Part shown: piece by piece, positions 1 to 10,647 of the stretch
Layout: each line of letters opens with the position of its first letter
Position numbering within the stretch: the stretch's first letter is position 1
NCBI RefSeq assembly: GCF_965363235.1
Contig: NC_134851.1
Location: forward strand, 29,132,847 to 29,196,846
Direction: 5' to 3'
Length of the DNA: 64,000 nucleotides
Source of the DNA: Mytilus galloprovincialis
Lineage: Eukaryota > Mollusca > Bivalvia > Mytilida > Mytilidae
The notes under the pieces: model-generated
The model's input: the letters and a program-made list of their open reading frames with translations, nothing else
Told to the model about the DNA's origin: nothing
Database searches by the model: none
Made by a program: the position numbers and the translations under genes

Positions 1-3000
1 GATTCCAATACAGAGGAAAGTTATCTGAATGAAAGTTTAAGAAGCATTCAGTTAGATACATGTTTACAACCAGCAGATATTGGCCAAGAGGTTTTAGATT
101 GTTACTTTGATGAAGAATTTGACGTTGCACCAGCGGAAGGAAACAACCCCATACGTGTATTAAAAGAGGAAGGCATTGAATCAAAGACTTTTCCCTGTCA
201 TTATCCATCCGGTAAAAATACATTGACTGATGAAAGAGATATGAAGTTATCTGCTTCCAGATATTTCAACTTGAGATTATTGAGTGTTGAAAATCGTTTT
301 GCAAGAGATACGTCGTATATATTTTTTTGTCAGTATCTATCAGAATTGGAGAAGGTTATGTCTAATGTACAGATATCTTTAAGGAAAGATTTTTCTAAAA
401 CAGGAACAGGAAAAAAGGTTACATCCGATATGATTTGTAGAGGTGAGGGTTTGAAAAAACTATTTAAAAGTGATGAAGGTATAAAATTTTTAAAGCCTAT
501 AAGAGGGACCCCTCCTTTCTGGCAAAAGACTCAGAAGGATGTTTTGGCAATGATAAGACAAATAGGAATACCAGCTTTTTTCTGTTCATTTTCTTCAGCT
601 GATTTAAGATGGTCAGAAATAGTTGAATCGATAATGATGCAGCAAGGAATTGCTGTCAATGCAGACGAATTAAGTTGGGATGAGAAATGTAAGATACTCC
701 GAAGTAATCCTGTAACAGCTGCCAGAATGTTCGATCATAGATTTCATCTCTTTTTAAAAACAGTTATTATGTCAGATGCCCATCCTATTGGAAAAGTAAA
801 AGACTATTTCTACAGGGTTGAGTTTCAGCAAAGGGGTTCTCCTCATACACACTGTTTATTTTGGATTGAAGATGCACCTATTTTTGAAGAAGATGAAGAT
901 CAAAAAGTTATCGATTTTGTAGATAAATATATAACATGCTCTATTCCGTCTGTAGATGTAGATCCCGAACTTCATAAAATTGTGAATGCTGTACAACAGC
1001 ATAGTAAACACCATTCGAAAAGTTGTAAGAAGAAAGGTACGAATTGTAGATTCAATTTTCCAAGACCTCCTTCTGTGCATTCGTTCATATCCCGACCTAC
1101 CACTGAAAAAGACTTGATCGAGTCAGACATCAAACTTTACAAAGACAAATTGGAAACTGTGTGGAAAGAAATAAAAGATTCAGAACTAGATGATATATCC
1201 ACAGAGAAACTATTTGAAAAGGCAGGGATGTCCCAAAAGGAATTTGAAAAATGCTTTCAATATGTAACTTCCAGGAACACGATTGTATTAAAAAGAAAGA
1301 AAACGGAATGTTTTACAAATCAATATAATGCACATTTACTGAGAGCATGGGATGCCAATATGGATATTCAGTTTGTTTTAGATGTATTTTCATGCGTTGT
1401 ATACATTATAAGTTACATAAGCAAATCTGAAAGGGAATTAGGAATGTTACTCCAACAAACAAAATGTGAAGCAGCTGACGGAAATTTAAGTGCACAACAA
1501 ACCATGAAAAAAGTTGGATCTGCCTATCTTCACCATAGAGAGATCAGTGCACAAGAAGCAGTGTTTCGTGTAACTGGATTGAGAATGAAAGAATGTTCTC
1601 GAAAAGTTGAATTTATCCCCGTGGGTGACAATCCTTGTAGATTATCGATTCCTCTTCAACAACTGAAAAAGAAAGTGGAATCAAAAAGCAAACAACAACA
1701 GCATGACGGGGATGAGATTGAAAATCATTCTGTTGAAGAAACTTTATGGATGAGAAATAAAAATGACATTTATAAAGCCAAGCCAGACATCGACTTATTT
1801 AATGAAATGTGTTTGGCAGATTTCTGTTCAAAGTTTAATGTTTTAACCGAATCTCAAGTGCCTAAAAAGATAAATAAAGACACAACTTTCAAATTGAAAA
1901 ATGATTTGGGTTATATCAGGAAATTGACAAGAACATCTTCAGGTATTATCAGATATCCTCGATTTACGGTCGACAAGGTGCCAGAAAAATACTATCAAAG
2001 TATTCTGCAATTATTTTTACCCTTTAGAAGTGATGACCAATTGAAGCCGTCCATGTTTGAAACTTATGAAGACTTTTACAAGCGTGGGCATGTTAAATTC
2101 TTCAATAGTGATATTTTGTCAGCGGTGAAAGATACTGTAGATCATAATATGTCTTCATATGTAAAGACATCAAGTTATATAGATGAAGCTATTAAAAAGT
2201 TAGAGGAAAACGGATCACATGAAGATGCATGGGCTCTATTATGTTCAGAATCAGAAAGCGAAAGGGTTATGTTTGGTATTGAAGGATCTGAAAACGGAAA
2301 TGTCAATGATGATGATGAAATCATTGAAAACAATGTTCCAGATTTAAACCGTGAAGCTGAGAAAGAGTTTAGCTTACCGATTAGGTGTACGGTGTTTTCT
2401 AATCAGGAAATTATACCGATGTTAAGAAATATGAATGAAAATCAAAAACACATTTTCTTTGATATTAGACATTGTAGTCTTGAAAAGGCAAATGGAAAAC
2501 ATGTTGATCCTTTTTACGTTTTCATTACTGGTGGCGCTGGAACAGGCAAGAGTCGCTTAATTAAGTGTCTGTATTTTGAGATATCCAGAATTCTTGCTCC
2601 AACCTTGTGTAATCCAGATGACGTGAGTGTACTTCTGACAGCACCTACAGGCACCGCCGCATTTAATATTAATGGAATGACTATTCATAGTTGTCTGTCA
2701 ATATTCAAGTCATTATCAAAGGATCATGCTACATTGAGTGAAGATAAATTAAACACATTAAGATCTAAATTGGACAACTTACAAGTACTTATCATTGATG
2801 AGATATCTATGGTTAATAAACGTCTTTTGTATTTTGTTCATGAAAGATTAAGGCAAATCAAGAAAAAACCTGAAAGTTGTTTATTTGGAGGTATTTCTAT
2901 TATAGCAGTTGGTGATTTCTATCAGTTACCGCCTGTGAAATCGAAAAAAAGTGATAAACTGTATGTTAACGATCCTTCTAATCCGTTGAATTACCTGTGG

Positions 3001-4545
3001 AATGAATTGTTCAAGGTAGCTGAACTTCATGAAATAATGCGACAAAAAGACGATAAAACGTTTGCAGAAATGTTGAATAGATTAAGAATTAAGAAGAAAA
3101 ATGAGATAATTGAACTTGATGATTTTACATTACTAAAACATTGCATGAAAGAAGCACCAGATCGCATTTTACACATTTTCGCAACAAACGCTGAAGTTCA
3201 ACAGTTTAATAATAGTATGATAATGAAATATTTTTCTGACCCTGTATTACTTGAAGCGGAAGATTACGAAAAGGATAAGACTACTGGAACATTGAAAAGA
3301 AAGTCTTCTTTTTTCAATAGTAGTGATATACAACTACCATCGTCGATTCTATTAGCGGTGGGTGCCCGTATAATGTTAATAAGAAATCAAGATATTAAAG
3401 ATGGATTAGTGAATGGAGTGATGGGAACAGTACAGAATATCATTACTGCTTGCAATCATCTTCCAGAAATAATATATATTCAGTTTGATGATGACAATGT
3501 CGGTAAAAGTGCAAAAGAGCAAAAAATTATAAGTGGCAAACGATGTGTAGGTTTAGTTTGGTGCTCAGAAGATTTGTCATTTGCGAGTGGTGTAAGAAAA
3601 CAATATCCGTTAAAGTTAGCATTTGCATGTACAGCTCATAAAGTCCAAGGATTAACTGTGTCTGAAGTAGCAGTTGATTTGAGTAAATGTTTTACATTTG
3701 GACAAAGCTATGTAGCTCTTAGTAGAGTAACATCAAATAAAGGTTTATTTATTTCTGAAATGAACAATGAATCTTTAAGTGCGAAAATATATGCAGACCC
3801 TGACATTGAAGCTGGTTTAGCATCAATGAAATTATTTTCTATGAGAACTGCATCTGCGCCTGTTGTTAATATCTTGAAGAAACATCAAATGACAATTGCA
3901 TACCATAATATCCAAGGGTTGGTGCCGCATATTAGTGATTTGAAGGTAAACAGTGATATGATACGAGCTGACTTTATATGCTTGACTGAAACATGGTTAA
4001 CATCAAATGATCAAAATGTTAAACTGGATAATTATGGCTTTTGTCATGTGTGTAGAAATGATGCCTTCAATGACGACAATGAAATGTTTCGAACAATAAA
4101 ACAGATGAAAAATGGAGGAGTAGGCTATTTTTCTAAAAATGGTATAAATTTTGAACATATACATTTTGACGTAAGAAACATTGAATGTATTGGTTTTAGA
4201 ATAATAGAAACAGATACGGTTGTTGTTACAGTTTATAGAACGCAAAAGTATGATGTTAAGTCATTTGTTAAACAGTTTGGATTAGTTTTAAATAAAGTAA
4301 ATAGTATTTCAGATAAATCTGTGATTGTTGGTGATTTCAACCAGGATATCTTAAAAGAAGAAAGATCTATTGAAAAATTCATGAACGCAAATGGGTATGT
4401 CCAGGTTATTACGGAACCAACAACAGAAAAGGGTACATTGATTGATCATGTATATGTGAAAGGTGTTAATTCATGTTGTGTAAGGATTGTACCAACTTTT
4501 TACAGTTATCATGAAGCTGTTGAAATAAACACTGGAAATGCGTAA
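1..4545 (+). CDS. Helentron replicase: Rep (HUH) - Pif1-like helicase - endonuclease, 5' end outside window
   Basis: The frame is open from base 1 to the TAA at 4543-4545 (1,514 residues). The start lies upstream, so numbering is from the first codon of the window. The N-terminal part fits the Helitron-like N domain. It is followed by the HUH motif (H282-T-H284, in SPHTHCLFW) and the paired tyrosines Y468 and Y472 (YIISYISK) of a rolling-circle Rep. A superfamily 1 Pif1-type helicase follows: Walker A GGAGTGKS 844-851, Walker B DE at 933-934, then AVGDFYQLPPV, and the late motifs TAHKVQGLT and YVALSR. From about 1300 to the end lies an endonuclease/exonuclease/phosphatase fold: HNIQGL, E1330 in LTETW, GDFNQD at 1444-1449, D1482-H1483. 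The Rep-Hel-endonuclease order is diagnostic of Helentrons rather than canonical Helitrons. No break is visible, so the copy may be recent. The protein would nick DNA and drive rolling-circle transposition in the nucleus. Confidence 0.93.
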   Translation, partial: DSNTEESYLNESLRSIQLDTCLQPADIGQEVLDCYFDEEFDVAPAEGNNPIRVLKEEGIESKTFPCHYPSGKNTLTDERDMKLSASRYFNLRLLSVENRFARDTSYIFFCQYLSELEKVMSNVQISLRKDFSKTGTGKKVTSDMICRGEGLKKLFKSDEGIKFLKPIRGTPPFWQKTQKDVLAMIRQIGIPAFFCSFSSADLRWSEIVESIMMQQGIAVNADELSWDEKCKILRSNPVTAARMFDHRFHLFLKTVIMSDAHPIGKVKDYFYRVEFQQRGSPHTHCLFWIEDAPIFEEDEDQKVIDFVDKYITCSIPSVDVDPELHKIVNAVQQHSKHHSKSCKKKGTNCRFNFPRPPSVHSFISRPTTEKDLIESDIKLYKDKLETVWKEIKDSELDDISTEKLFEKAGMSQKEFEKCFQYVTSRNTIVLKRKKTECFTNQYNAHLLRAWDANMDIQFVLDVFSCVVYIISYISKSERELGMLLQQTKCEAADGNLSAQQTMKKVGSAYLHHREISAQEAVFRVTGLRMKECSRKVEFIPVGDNPCRLSIPLQQLKKKVESKSKQQQHDGDEIENHSVEETLWMRNKNDIYKAKPDIDLFNEMCLADFCSKFNVLTESQVPKKINKDTTFKLKNDLGYIRKLTRTSSGIIRYPRFTVDKVPEKYYQSILQLFLPFRSDDQLKPSMFETYEDFYKRGHVKFFNSDILSAVKDTVDHNMSSYVKTSSYIDEAIKKLEENGSHEDAWALLCSESESERVMFGIEGSENGNVNDDDEIIENNVPDLNREAEKEFSLPIRCTVFSNQEIIPMLRNMNENQKHIFFDIRHCSLEKANGKHVDPFYVFITGGAGTGKSRLIKCLYFEISRILAPTLCNPDDVSVLLTAPTGTAAFNINGMTIHSCLSIFKSLSKDHATLSEDKLNTLRSKLDNLQVLIIDEISMVNKRLLYFVHERLRQIKKKPESCLFGGISIIAVGDFYQLPPVKSKKSDKLYVNDPSNPLNYLWNELFKVAELHEIMRQKDDKTFAEMLNRLRIKKKNEIIELDDFTLLKHCMKEAPDRILHIFATNAEVQQFNNSMIMKYFSDPVLLEAEDYEKDKTTGTLKRKSSFFNSSDIQLPSSILLAVGARIMLIRNQDIKDGLVNGVMGTVQNIITACNHLPEIIYIQFDDDNVGKSAKEQKIISGKRCVGLVWCSEDLSFASGVRKQYPLKLAFACTAHKVQGLTVSEVAVDLSKCFTFGQSYVALSRVTSNKGLFISEMNNESLSAKIYADPDIEAGLASMKLFSMRTASAPVVNILKKHQMTIAYHNIQGLVPHISDLKVNSDMIRADFICLTETWLTSNDQNVKLDNYGFCHVCRNDAFNDDNEMFRTIKQMKNGGVGYFSKNGINFEHIHFDVRNIECIGFRIIETDTVVVTVYRTQKYDVKSFVKQFGLVLNKVNSISDKSVIVGDFNQDILKEERSIEKFMNANGYVQVITEPTTEKGTLIDHVYVKGVNSCCVRIVPTFYSYHEAVEINTGNA

Positions 4546-4708
4546 TTAATGGTGATCTGACTCAGTGCTAATAGTTATAATATGGGATTTCAATGAAATA
4601 TAACATAACAGTTTAATAATTAGTGTTATTATGATGGATTTTGTATGATATTAAAACTGATAATTACTTTTTGTGGAATGACAGTTGCGTACAAGATGTG
4701 TATCAATG
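4546..4708. other. Helentron 3' flank, end not resolved
   Basis: This is AT-rich sequence directly after the replicase stop codon. I see no hairpin plus CTRR end here, and Helentrons usually lack that end anyway, so the element's 3' boundary cannot be placed. Confidence 0.3.
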
Positions 4709-4990
4709 TACAATTTTGCGCCTGTCTTAAGTCAGGAGCCTCTGGCCTTTGTTAGTCTTGTATGATTTTTAATTTTAATTTCTTGTGTATAATTCGGAGT
4801 TTAGTATGACGTCCATTATCACTGAACTATTATACATGTTTTTAAGGGGCCAGCTGAAGGACGCCTCCGGGTGCGGGAGTTTCTCGCTACATTGAAGACC
4901 CATTGGTGGCCTTTGGCTGTTTCTGCTCTATGGTCGGGTTGTTGTCGCTTTGACACATTCACCATTTCCTTTCTCAATTTTACAATTGTG
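4709..4990 (+). repeat. Dispersed mussel repeat containing 'ggccagctgaaggacgcc'
   Basis: The block starts near 'cctgtcttaagtcaggagcc' and runs through 'ggccagctgaaggacgcc' and 'gggttgttgtcgctttgac'. Its right part recurs in reverse complement at 29,872-29,985 and in the matching intron of the second large element copy, so the window itself shows it is dispersed. I recognise it as abundant in mussel genomes from memory only. It carries no ORF. Confidence 0.7.
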
Positions 4991-5978
4991 ATCATTCAAT
5001 GAATATTAGTTATAAAAATGTGTTATTGTGACAAATTTTTAAATTGTCAAAATGCTAAGGGACAAGGCAATCATTTTCCTAGAGGTGCGAATGAAACAGG
5101 GTTATCGATACTATCTTATTTGTATACATTATAAATTCATATAAATATATCATTTATAATCAATTCATTTATACCACCCACTATGTCATTTTGTTGTATA
5201 AGATTTATTTTAGTTTGTTTGCACTTAATTTTTTGATATCAAAAATATTAATTTCTAATGGTTGAGTATCATCCTCAGCATGCAGAGAAACTCAGCAAGG
5301 TTAGGTTATAACATTTTATGGAAAGTATTTTTGTAGAGATTATTTGGATTATCTTACATGTTAAATTCAACTTACCCAATTCCAAATTTCTACGTACTGC
5401 ATAACAAAAATTTAAACAGGTGTATGAATTATCTATTCGTTCATGTTTATGCCATGTATGTTGCTAAATGCAGTAACTCAGTTATTATCATTATCAAGTT
5501 AAACGGTCAATATATTATATGTCTTTCACCAGCGTTATAATAAAAGCAAGTTCAAAATCTTGATCAATATTTTTAAAATTATTTCCTTCTGATAATTAAT
5601 ATCAACAAATTAAATTTTAATTGAATTAGAAGACAGATCAAAATGTGTTTTGCAAATATGAAATTATGTAGTGTTCTACTTTTTGTTTAAGGTAAACTAT
5701 ATTTATGTAAGATACACTTGGTAGTTCATATAGGTTGCATGTATTATTGCATAAATTAAAACGCACATAGCTTAAAAGTAATATTTCAATCGTTTAATTA
5801 GCAAATCTTTTGTTTGTTTACTTTTTATAGAGATAATTTCTGGGGTTTGTTTCTATTTCTAAACCCAAGTTCCGAATAGGACATTGATTGGTAACTGTCA
5901 ATAAAATTTCCATTTCTCAATGGTTTTTGTGTTTTCTCCGATGTTAACTAAGATAGCATCATGTTTAAAACCTATTAC
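4991..5978. other. AT-rich DNA without recognisable gene
   Basis: No ORF with family features, RNA gene or clear repeat was found here. The only open frames are short and low in complexity. Confidence 0.6.
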
Positions 5979-5987
5979 AAATACAAT

Positions 5988-6216
5988 AGTGGGGCCCTTA
6001 CTACTGAAACAACTAGCCAGTCAACACTGAGGTTGTGAGTTCCAACTTCGCTCGTGCGGGTGCACTAGACTCCAATCTTAATTGACTAGGATTGTCAGTT
6101 TCTTATCGAAGGTCGGTGGTTTTCTCTTGGCATTATGGTTTCCGCCACTAAAAAACCTGGCCGACACGAAAAAGCCATAAGGTGGCCTTTAATCACCAAC
6201 AATCAATCAATCAATC
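5988..6216 (+). mobile_element. tRNA-derived SINE with (aatc)n tail
   Basis: The 5' part has a tRNA-like A box (ctagccagtcaa) and a B-box-like stretch (gagttccaact). A conserved body follows with 'aaggtcggtggttttctc' and 'ggcctttaatcacc'. The 3' end is a (caat)n tail. The 9-bp direct repeat aaatacaat flanks it at 5979-5987 and 6217-6225, as expected for LINE-mediated insertion. The body resembles deeply conserved invertebrate SINE domains (Nin/Meta-SINE type) from memory, and the exact family is uncertain. Confidence 0.8.
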
Positions 6217-6230
6217 AAATACAATCGATC

Positions 6231-6430
6231 TAAAATGGCAGTGTCATTAGACAAAAACAGTTATTTATTTTCCAACTTCGAGTTATTTCCCTTAAAATAT
6301 TGTATACCATTTTTAAACCGGAAGTTTAAAGATAGAATTCCTATACCAAAAATCTTTATTTTAAGTGACCTTTCATTTGCAAATAAGGTTACTGGTCATA
6401 GATTGCAAAACGTTTTCACGCTTAAATTTC
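6231..6430 (+). repeat. Diverged copy of the 'accggaag' segment of the neighbouring array
   Basis: The order of short blocks (accggaag, accaaaaatcttta, gtgacctt, caaggt/aaggtt, tgcaaaa) matches the segments beginning at 8,160 and 10,154. It is more diverged than those two. Confidence 0.5.
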
Positions 6431-6641
6431 AATATAAAAATAAGAAAATGTGAAATGCTTGCCAATGATACAACTCTCCATAAGAGATCAAATGACACAG
6501 AATTTAACATCTATATATCAAAATACGGCATTCATTAATGAGCAAAGCCAATACCGCATAGTCAGTTGTAAAAGGCTATGCAATGCCAATTGTAATAAAA
6601 TTCAAACGAGAGAACTATTAAACGCCTTAATTTATGTAAAG
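6431..6641 (-). repeat. Abundant mussel interspersed repeat ('gatgtggtatgattgcc' family)
   Basis: This is a reverse-oriented, diverged copy of the window's commonest dispersed repeat: 'gaaatgcttgccaatgatac', then 'ctctccataagagatcaaatgacac', then 'gagcaaagccaataccgcatag'. Related copies lie near 16.8, 18.1, 24.8, 26.3, 28.0, 29.7, 32.1, 57.3 and 61.1 kb. No coding capacity is evident, so it is probably a non-autonomous element. Confidence 0.75.
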
Positions 6642-8159
6642 ATCAAATTCCACTCCTCCAAAAATGAGTTAAATTTGGTTATCAAGTGTAAAAATAAAAC
6701 ATTTAAGAACATGGTGTTGTTGCATAACGAAAGGTCGTACAAAGTACATTACGAGAACATCAAGTTTGGTATTGCATCATATATTTGGTGATTCATTGTG
6801 ACATTGATGAACTTTGAAATTGTCCCATTATTTTTTCTATACTGTTGTCCTTCAACTGTAGATCATTTATCATTGAACAGATTTGAGATATCTATTGTCG
6901 TTTTAGAGATAATGCAGTTTGAAATTTTGCGAGCGGAGGCATGTATTTCTGAATCAACAACAGCTTACCACTTAAAATGTTTAAAAAATTGAAGAAGTTT
7001 ACATAGTTATATGTTTGACCAAATACTAAAACCATTCCATTGAAAAAAAACAATAATTTTGAAATTTTCATGTTTTGCATTGACTTTGTAAGTTTCATAA
7101 CTTCTATTTATATCTTTGATATTGCATCATTTTTGGCACTTTGTCAAATGTGGTCATCTGATATATCAAATTGAAGATCTCAATAAACTATACTTAAAAA
7201 CTTGTAACCTCTTTTTCATCCCAGGTGGAAGGGTGGGGTCATTTAGTGCAAAATTTCAAATTTCTCAGATGGTAAGGTTGTCGCATATCAAATGAAAGAA
7301 CATAAAGCGTACATTTCAAATTTCAAATTGACGTCCCCCAAAAATTGGTTGGATGTGGTCATTGAGTGCAAAAAATAAATATTCTTTTACGATAGGGTTG
7401 TTGTATATCAAATGAAAGGTCGTGATGTGTACATTTGAAATATCAAATTCCCGACCTCAAAAAATTAAGTGTTACATATATCATACTTCCGATCTCAAAA
7501 ATGTAGGCTGATGAGGTCATTAAGTGTAAAAAATGAAAAGTTTCAGAAGGTATGCTTGTCGTATATCAAACGAAAGGTCGTACAAAGTACATTACAAAAA
7601 CATCACTTTTACAGGAAAGACCTTTCAATTGTTTTACAAACAATTGAGATACTAGTTTCTTTTTCTTTTTTTTCTTTTTTTTCTTCCAACATTTTTTTGA
7701 CATGCCCGCCTCTTGTTTTTGTTGAAGTTATTAAGACCAAATATGGACCATCGCTAGACCTCACCAAGATGTATTGTCAAATGACCCTGTGAAGGATTTC
7801 ATCATCCCCTTTAGGAGTTAACTCCCTTTTATTGATTTTTTTCAACATGGCCCCCCCTTGTTGGTTTTAAAGATATCATGACCTTAATTGGACATAATGT
7901 AGATCTCATCATGATGTATGACCATGTGAGGCTGAATAGGATTTCATCGTCGCCTATGAGAGTTATATCCCCTTGAAACAATTTCTTTCCTTTGCATTTT
8001 TTTTCAAAAAGTATAAGAGATAGAATCGATTTGAAATTAGCAACATGTACAGGAACAGATGGCAATGTTAATTAACATATACAATCATTTTGTTATTAAC
8101 CCTTATAAGGAGTTATTCCCCTTGAAAAATTGCACACAATTTTAGAAAAAATCTAATTC

Positions 8160-8654
8160 GAGAACCGGAAGTCGTAGAGACTTGGGACCTTCACCAATAA
8201 TCTTTAATGCATGTGACCTTCAATATGCATCCAAGGTCAAAGTTCACAGAGTGCAAAAAAAAAATTACGCTGCAATTTCAATCTTACATATTAGGAAAAC
8301 TATAAGACTTTGCTGCATACATACAGCGTATAAAATGTTCCTCTCTACGAGCTCTACATTTTATATGATAAGCCCAAAAATATCCGACCGTCTGTTCAAA
8401 AGTTACGACGGGATGATTCTTAAAAGTATAGTATTGTGTGTATATCTTTTTAAAGGTAACAGATATCAACCTGCTATAAACTGCAAAGATGATCAGTAGT
8501 TCAAGACCTTCAATTTTAGGTCAATGTCAGGTCATGATGAAATTTCACCTTGACCTTCACATTATACTATGACCTTGACCTTGTGATATTTGAAAGGTTA
8601 AGTGGTCTTGAGTTGAATGGTGATAGTCCCATGTCTCTACGACTTCCGGTTCTC
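8160..8654. repeat. 495-bp segment bounded by 29-bp inverted repeats (array unit 1)
   Basis: The left end 'gagaaccggaagtcgtagag' (8,160-8,188) is repeated in reverse complement at 8,626-8,654 with one mismatch over 29 bp. It may be a foldback or MITE-like element that was inserted before the array was amplified. I see no target duplication. Confidence 0.65.
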
Positions 8655-9138
8655 AAGTTTGGTATTGCATCATATATTTGATGATTAATTGTGACCTTGG
8701 TGAACTTTGAAATTGTCCTAATTCTTTTTCTATAATGTTGTCCTTCAACTGTAGATCATTTATTATTTAACAGATTTGAGATATCTATTGTCGTTTTAGA
8801 GATAATGCAGTTTGAAGTTTTGCGAGCGGAGGCATGTATTTCTGAATCTTCAAGAGCTTACCACTTAAAATGTTTTAGAAATTGAAGAGGTTGACATAGT
8901 TATATGTTTGACCAAATACCAAAAACATTCCAATGAAAATAACACCAAAAAATTAATTTGAAATTTTCAAGTTTTGCATTGACTTTGTAAGTTTCATAAC
9001 TTCTATTTATATAGTTGATATTGCATCATTATTTGCACTTTGTCAAATGGGGTCATCTGATATATCAAATTGAAGGTCTTAATAAACTCTACTTAAAAAT
9101 GAAAATTTTAAACCCCCTTTTCATCCCAGGGGGACGGG

Positions 9139-9620
9139 TGGGGTCATTTAGTGCAAACATTCAAATTTCTCAGATGGTAAGGTTGTCGCATATCAAATGA
9201 AAGAACATAAAGCGTACATTTCAAATTTCAAATTGACGTCTCCCAAAAATGGGTTGGATGGGGTTATCGAGTGCAAAAAATAAATTTTCTTTTAAGATAG
9301 GGTTATTATATATCAAATGAAAGGTCATGATGTGTACATTTGAAATATCAAATTCCTGACCTCCAAAAATTAGTTGGATAGGGTTATTAAGTGCAAAAAT
9401 CAAATTTTCTAGAACATGGCATTGTCGCATATCAAATGAAAGCTCATCTACTCTATGTTACATATATCATACTTCCGATCTCAAAAATGTAGCCAGATGA
9501 GGTCATTAAGTGTTAAAAGCGAAAAGTTTGAGAAGGTATGCCTGTCATATATAAAACGAAAGGTTTTACAAAGTACATTACAAAAACATCAATTTTACAG
9601 GAAAGACCTTTCAATTGTTT
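9139..9620 (+). repeat. Four 120-bp monomers inside unit 2
   Basis: Monomer starts (the ggtcatt or ggttatt block) lie at about 9,141, 9,261, 9,381 and 9,500, a spacing of 120, 120 and 119 bp. Each has the conserved core 'tatcaaatgaaag' and ends in a 'cc(a)aaaaat' block. The fourth is the most diverged. Matching blocks occur at about 7,220-7,600 and 11,130-11,590. Confidence 0.8.
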
Positions 9621-9639
9621 TACAAACAATTGAGATACT

Positions 9640-9640
<1 letters not shown>

Positions 9641-9677
<37 letters not shown>
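9641..9677 (+). repeat. Poly(T) tract of ~35 nt
   Basis: An uninterrupted T run. The matching place in unit 1 (about 7,660-7,685) is a T-rich stretch interrupted by C, so the tract differs in length and purity between units. Confidence 0.9.
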
Positions 9678-10153
9678 CATCCAGCATTTGTTTGACATGG
9701 CCTCCCCTCGTTTCTATTCGAGTTATCAAGACCAAATATGGACCATCGTTAGACCTCATCATGAAGTATTACCAGATGAGGCTGTGTAGGATTTCATCAT
9801 CCCTTTTAGAAGTTATCTCCCTTTTATTGGGTTTTTTCGACATGATCCCCCCTCGTTGTTTTTGCAGATATCATGACCTTATTTGGACAATAGTTAGATC
9901 TCATCATAATGTGTTACCATATGAGGCTGCTAAAAATTTCATCATTTCCTATGAGAGTTACGTCCCCTTGAAGCAATTTCTTTCTTTTACATTTTTCTCA
10001 AAAAGTATTCAAGATAGAATCTATTTGAAAACGGCAACATGTACAAGACCAGATGGCAATGTTAATTAACATATACAATCATTTTGTTGTTAACCCTTAT
10101 AAGGAGTTATTTCCCTTGAAAAAATATTCACAATTTTTGAAAATTTGTATCTC

Positions 10154-10647
10154 GAGAACCGGAAGTCGTAAAGACTTGGGACCTACACCAATAATCTTAA
10201 GTTCATGTGACCTTTAATTTGCACCCAAGGTCAAAGGTCACTGAGTGCAAAAAAAAATTACGCTGCAATTTCAAGCTTACATATTAGGAAAACTATAAGA
10301 CTTTGCTGCATACATACAGCGTATAATTTGTTCCTCTCGACGAGCTCTACATTTTACATACTAAGCCCAAAAATGTCCGACCGTCTGTTCAAAAGTTACA
10401 ACGGGATGATTCTTAAAATTATAGTATTTTGTGTATATCTTTTTAAAGGTAACAGATATCAATCTACTATAAACTGCAAAGATGATCAGTAATTCCAGAC
10501 CTTCAATTTGAGCTCAATGTCAGGCCATGATGAAAATTCACCTTGACTTTCACATTATACTATGACCTTGACCTTGTGATATTTGAAAGGTCAAGTGGTC
10601 CTGAGTTGAATGTTGGTAATCCCATGTCTCTACGACTTCCGGTTCTC
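10154..10647. repeat. Second copy of the inverted-repeat-bounded segment (array unit 2)
   Basis: This has the same structure and nearly the same length as the copy at 8,160-8,654. Its right end again coincides with the start of the next array unit. Confidence 0.65.

Noticed and set aside
9455-10069. 204-aa plus-strand frame in the tandem array
   Set aside because: It is a translation of repeat monomers and a poly(T) tract. The sister frame in unit 1 stops early, so there is no sign of selection on protein.
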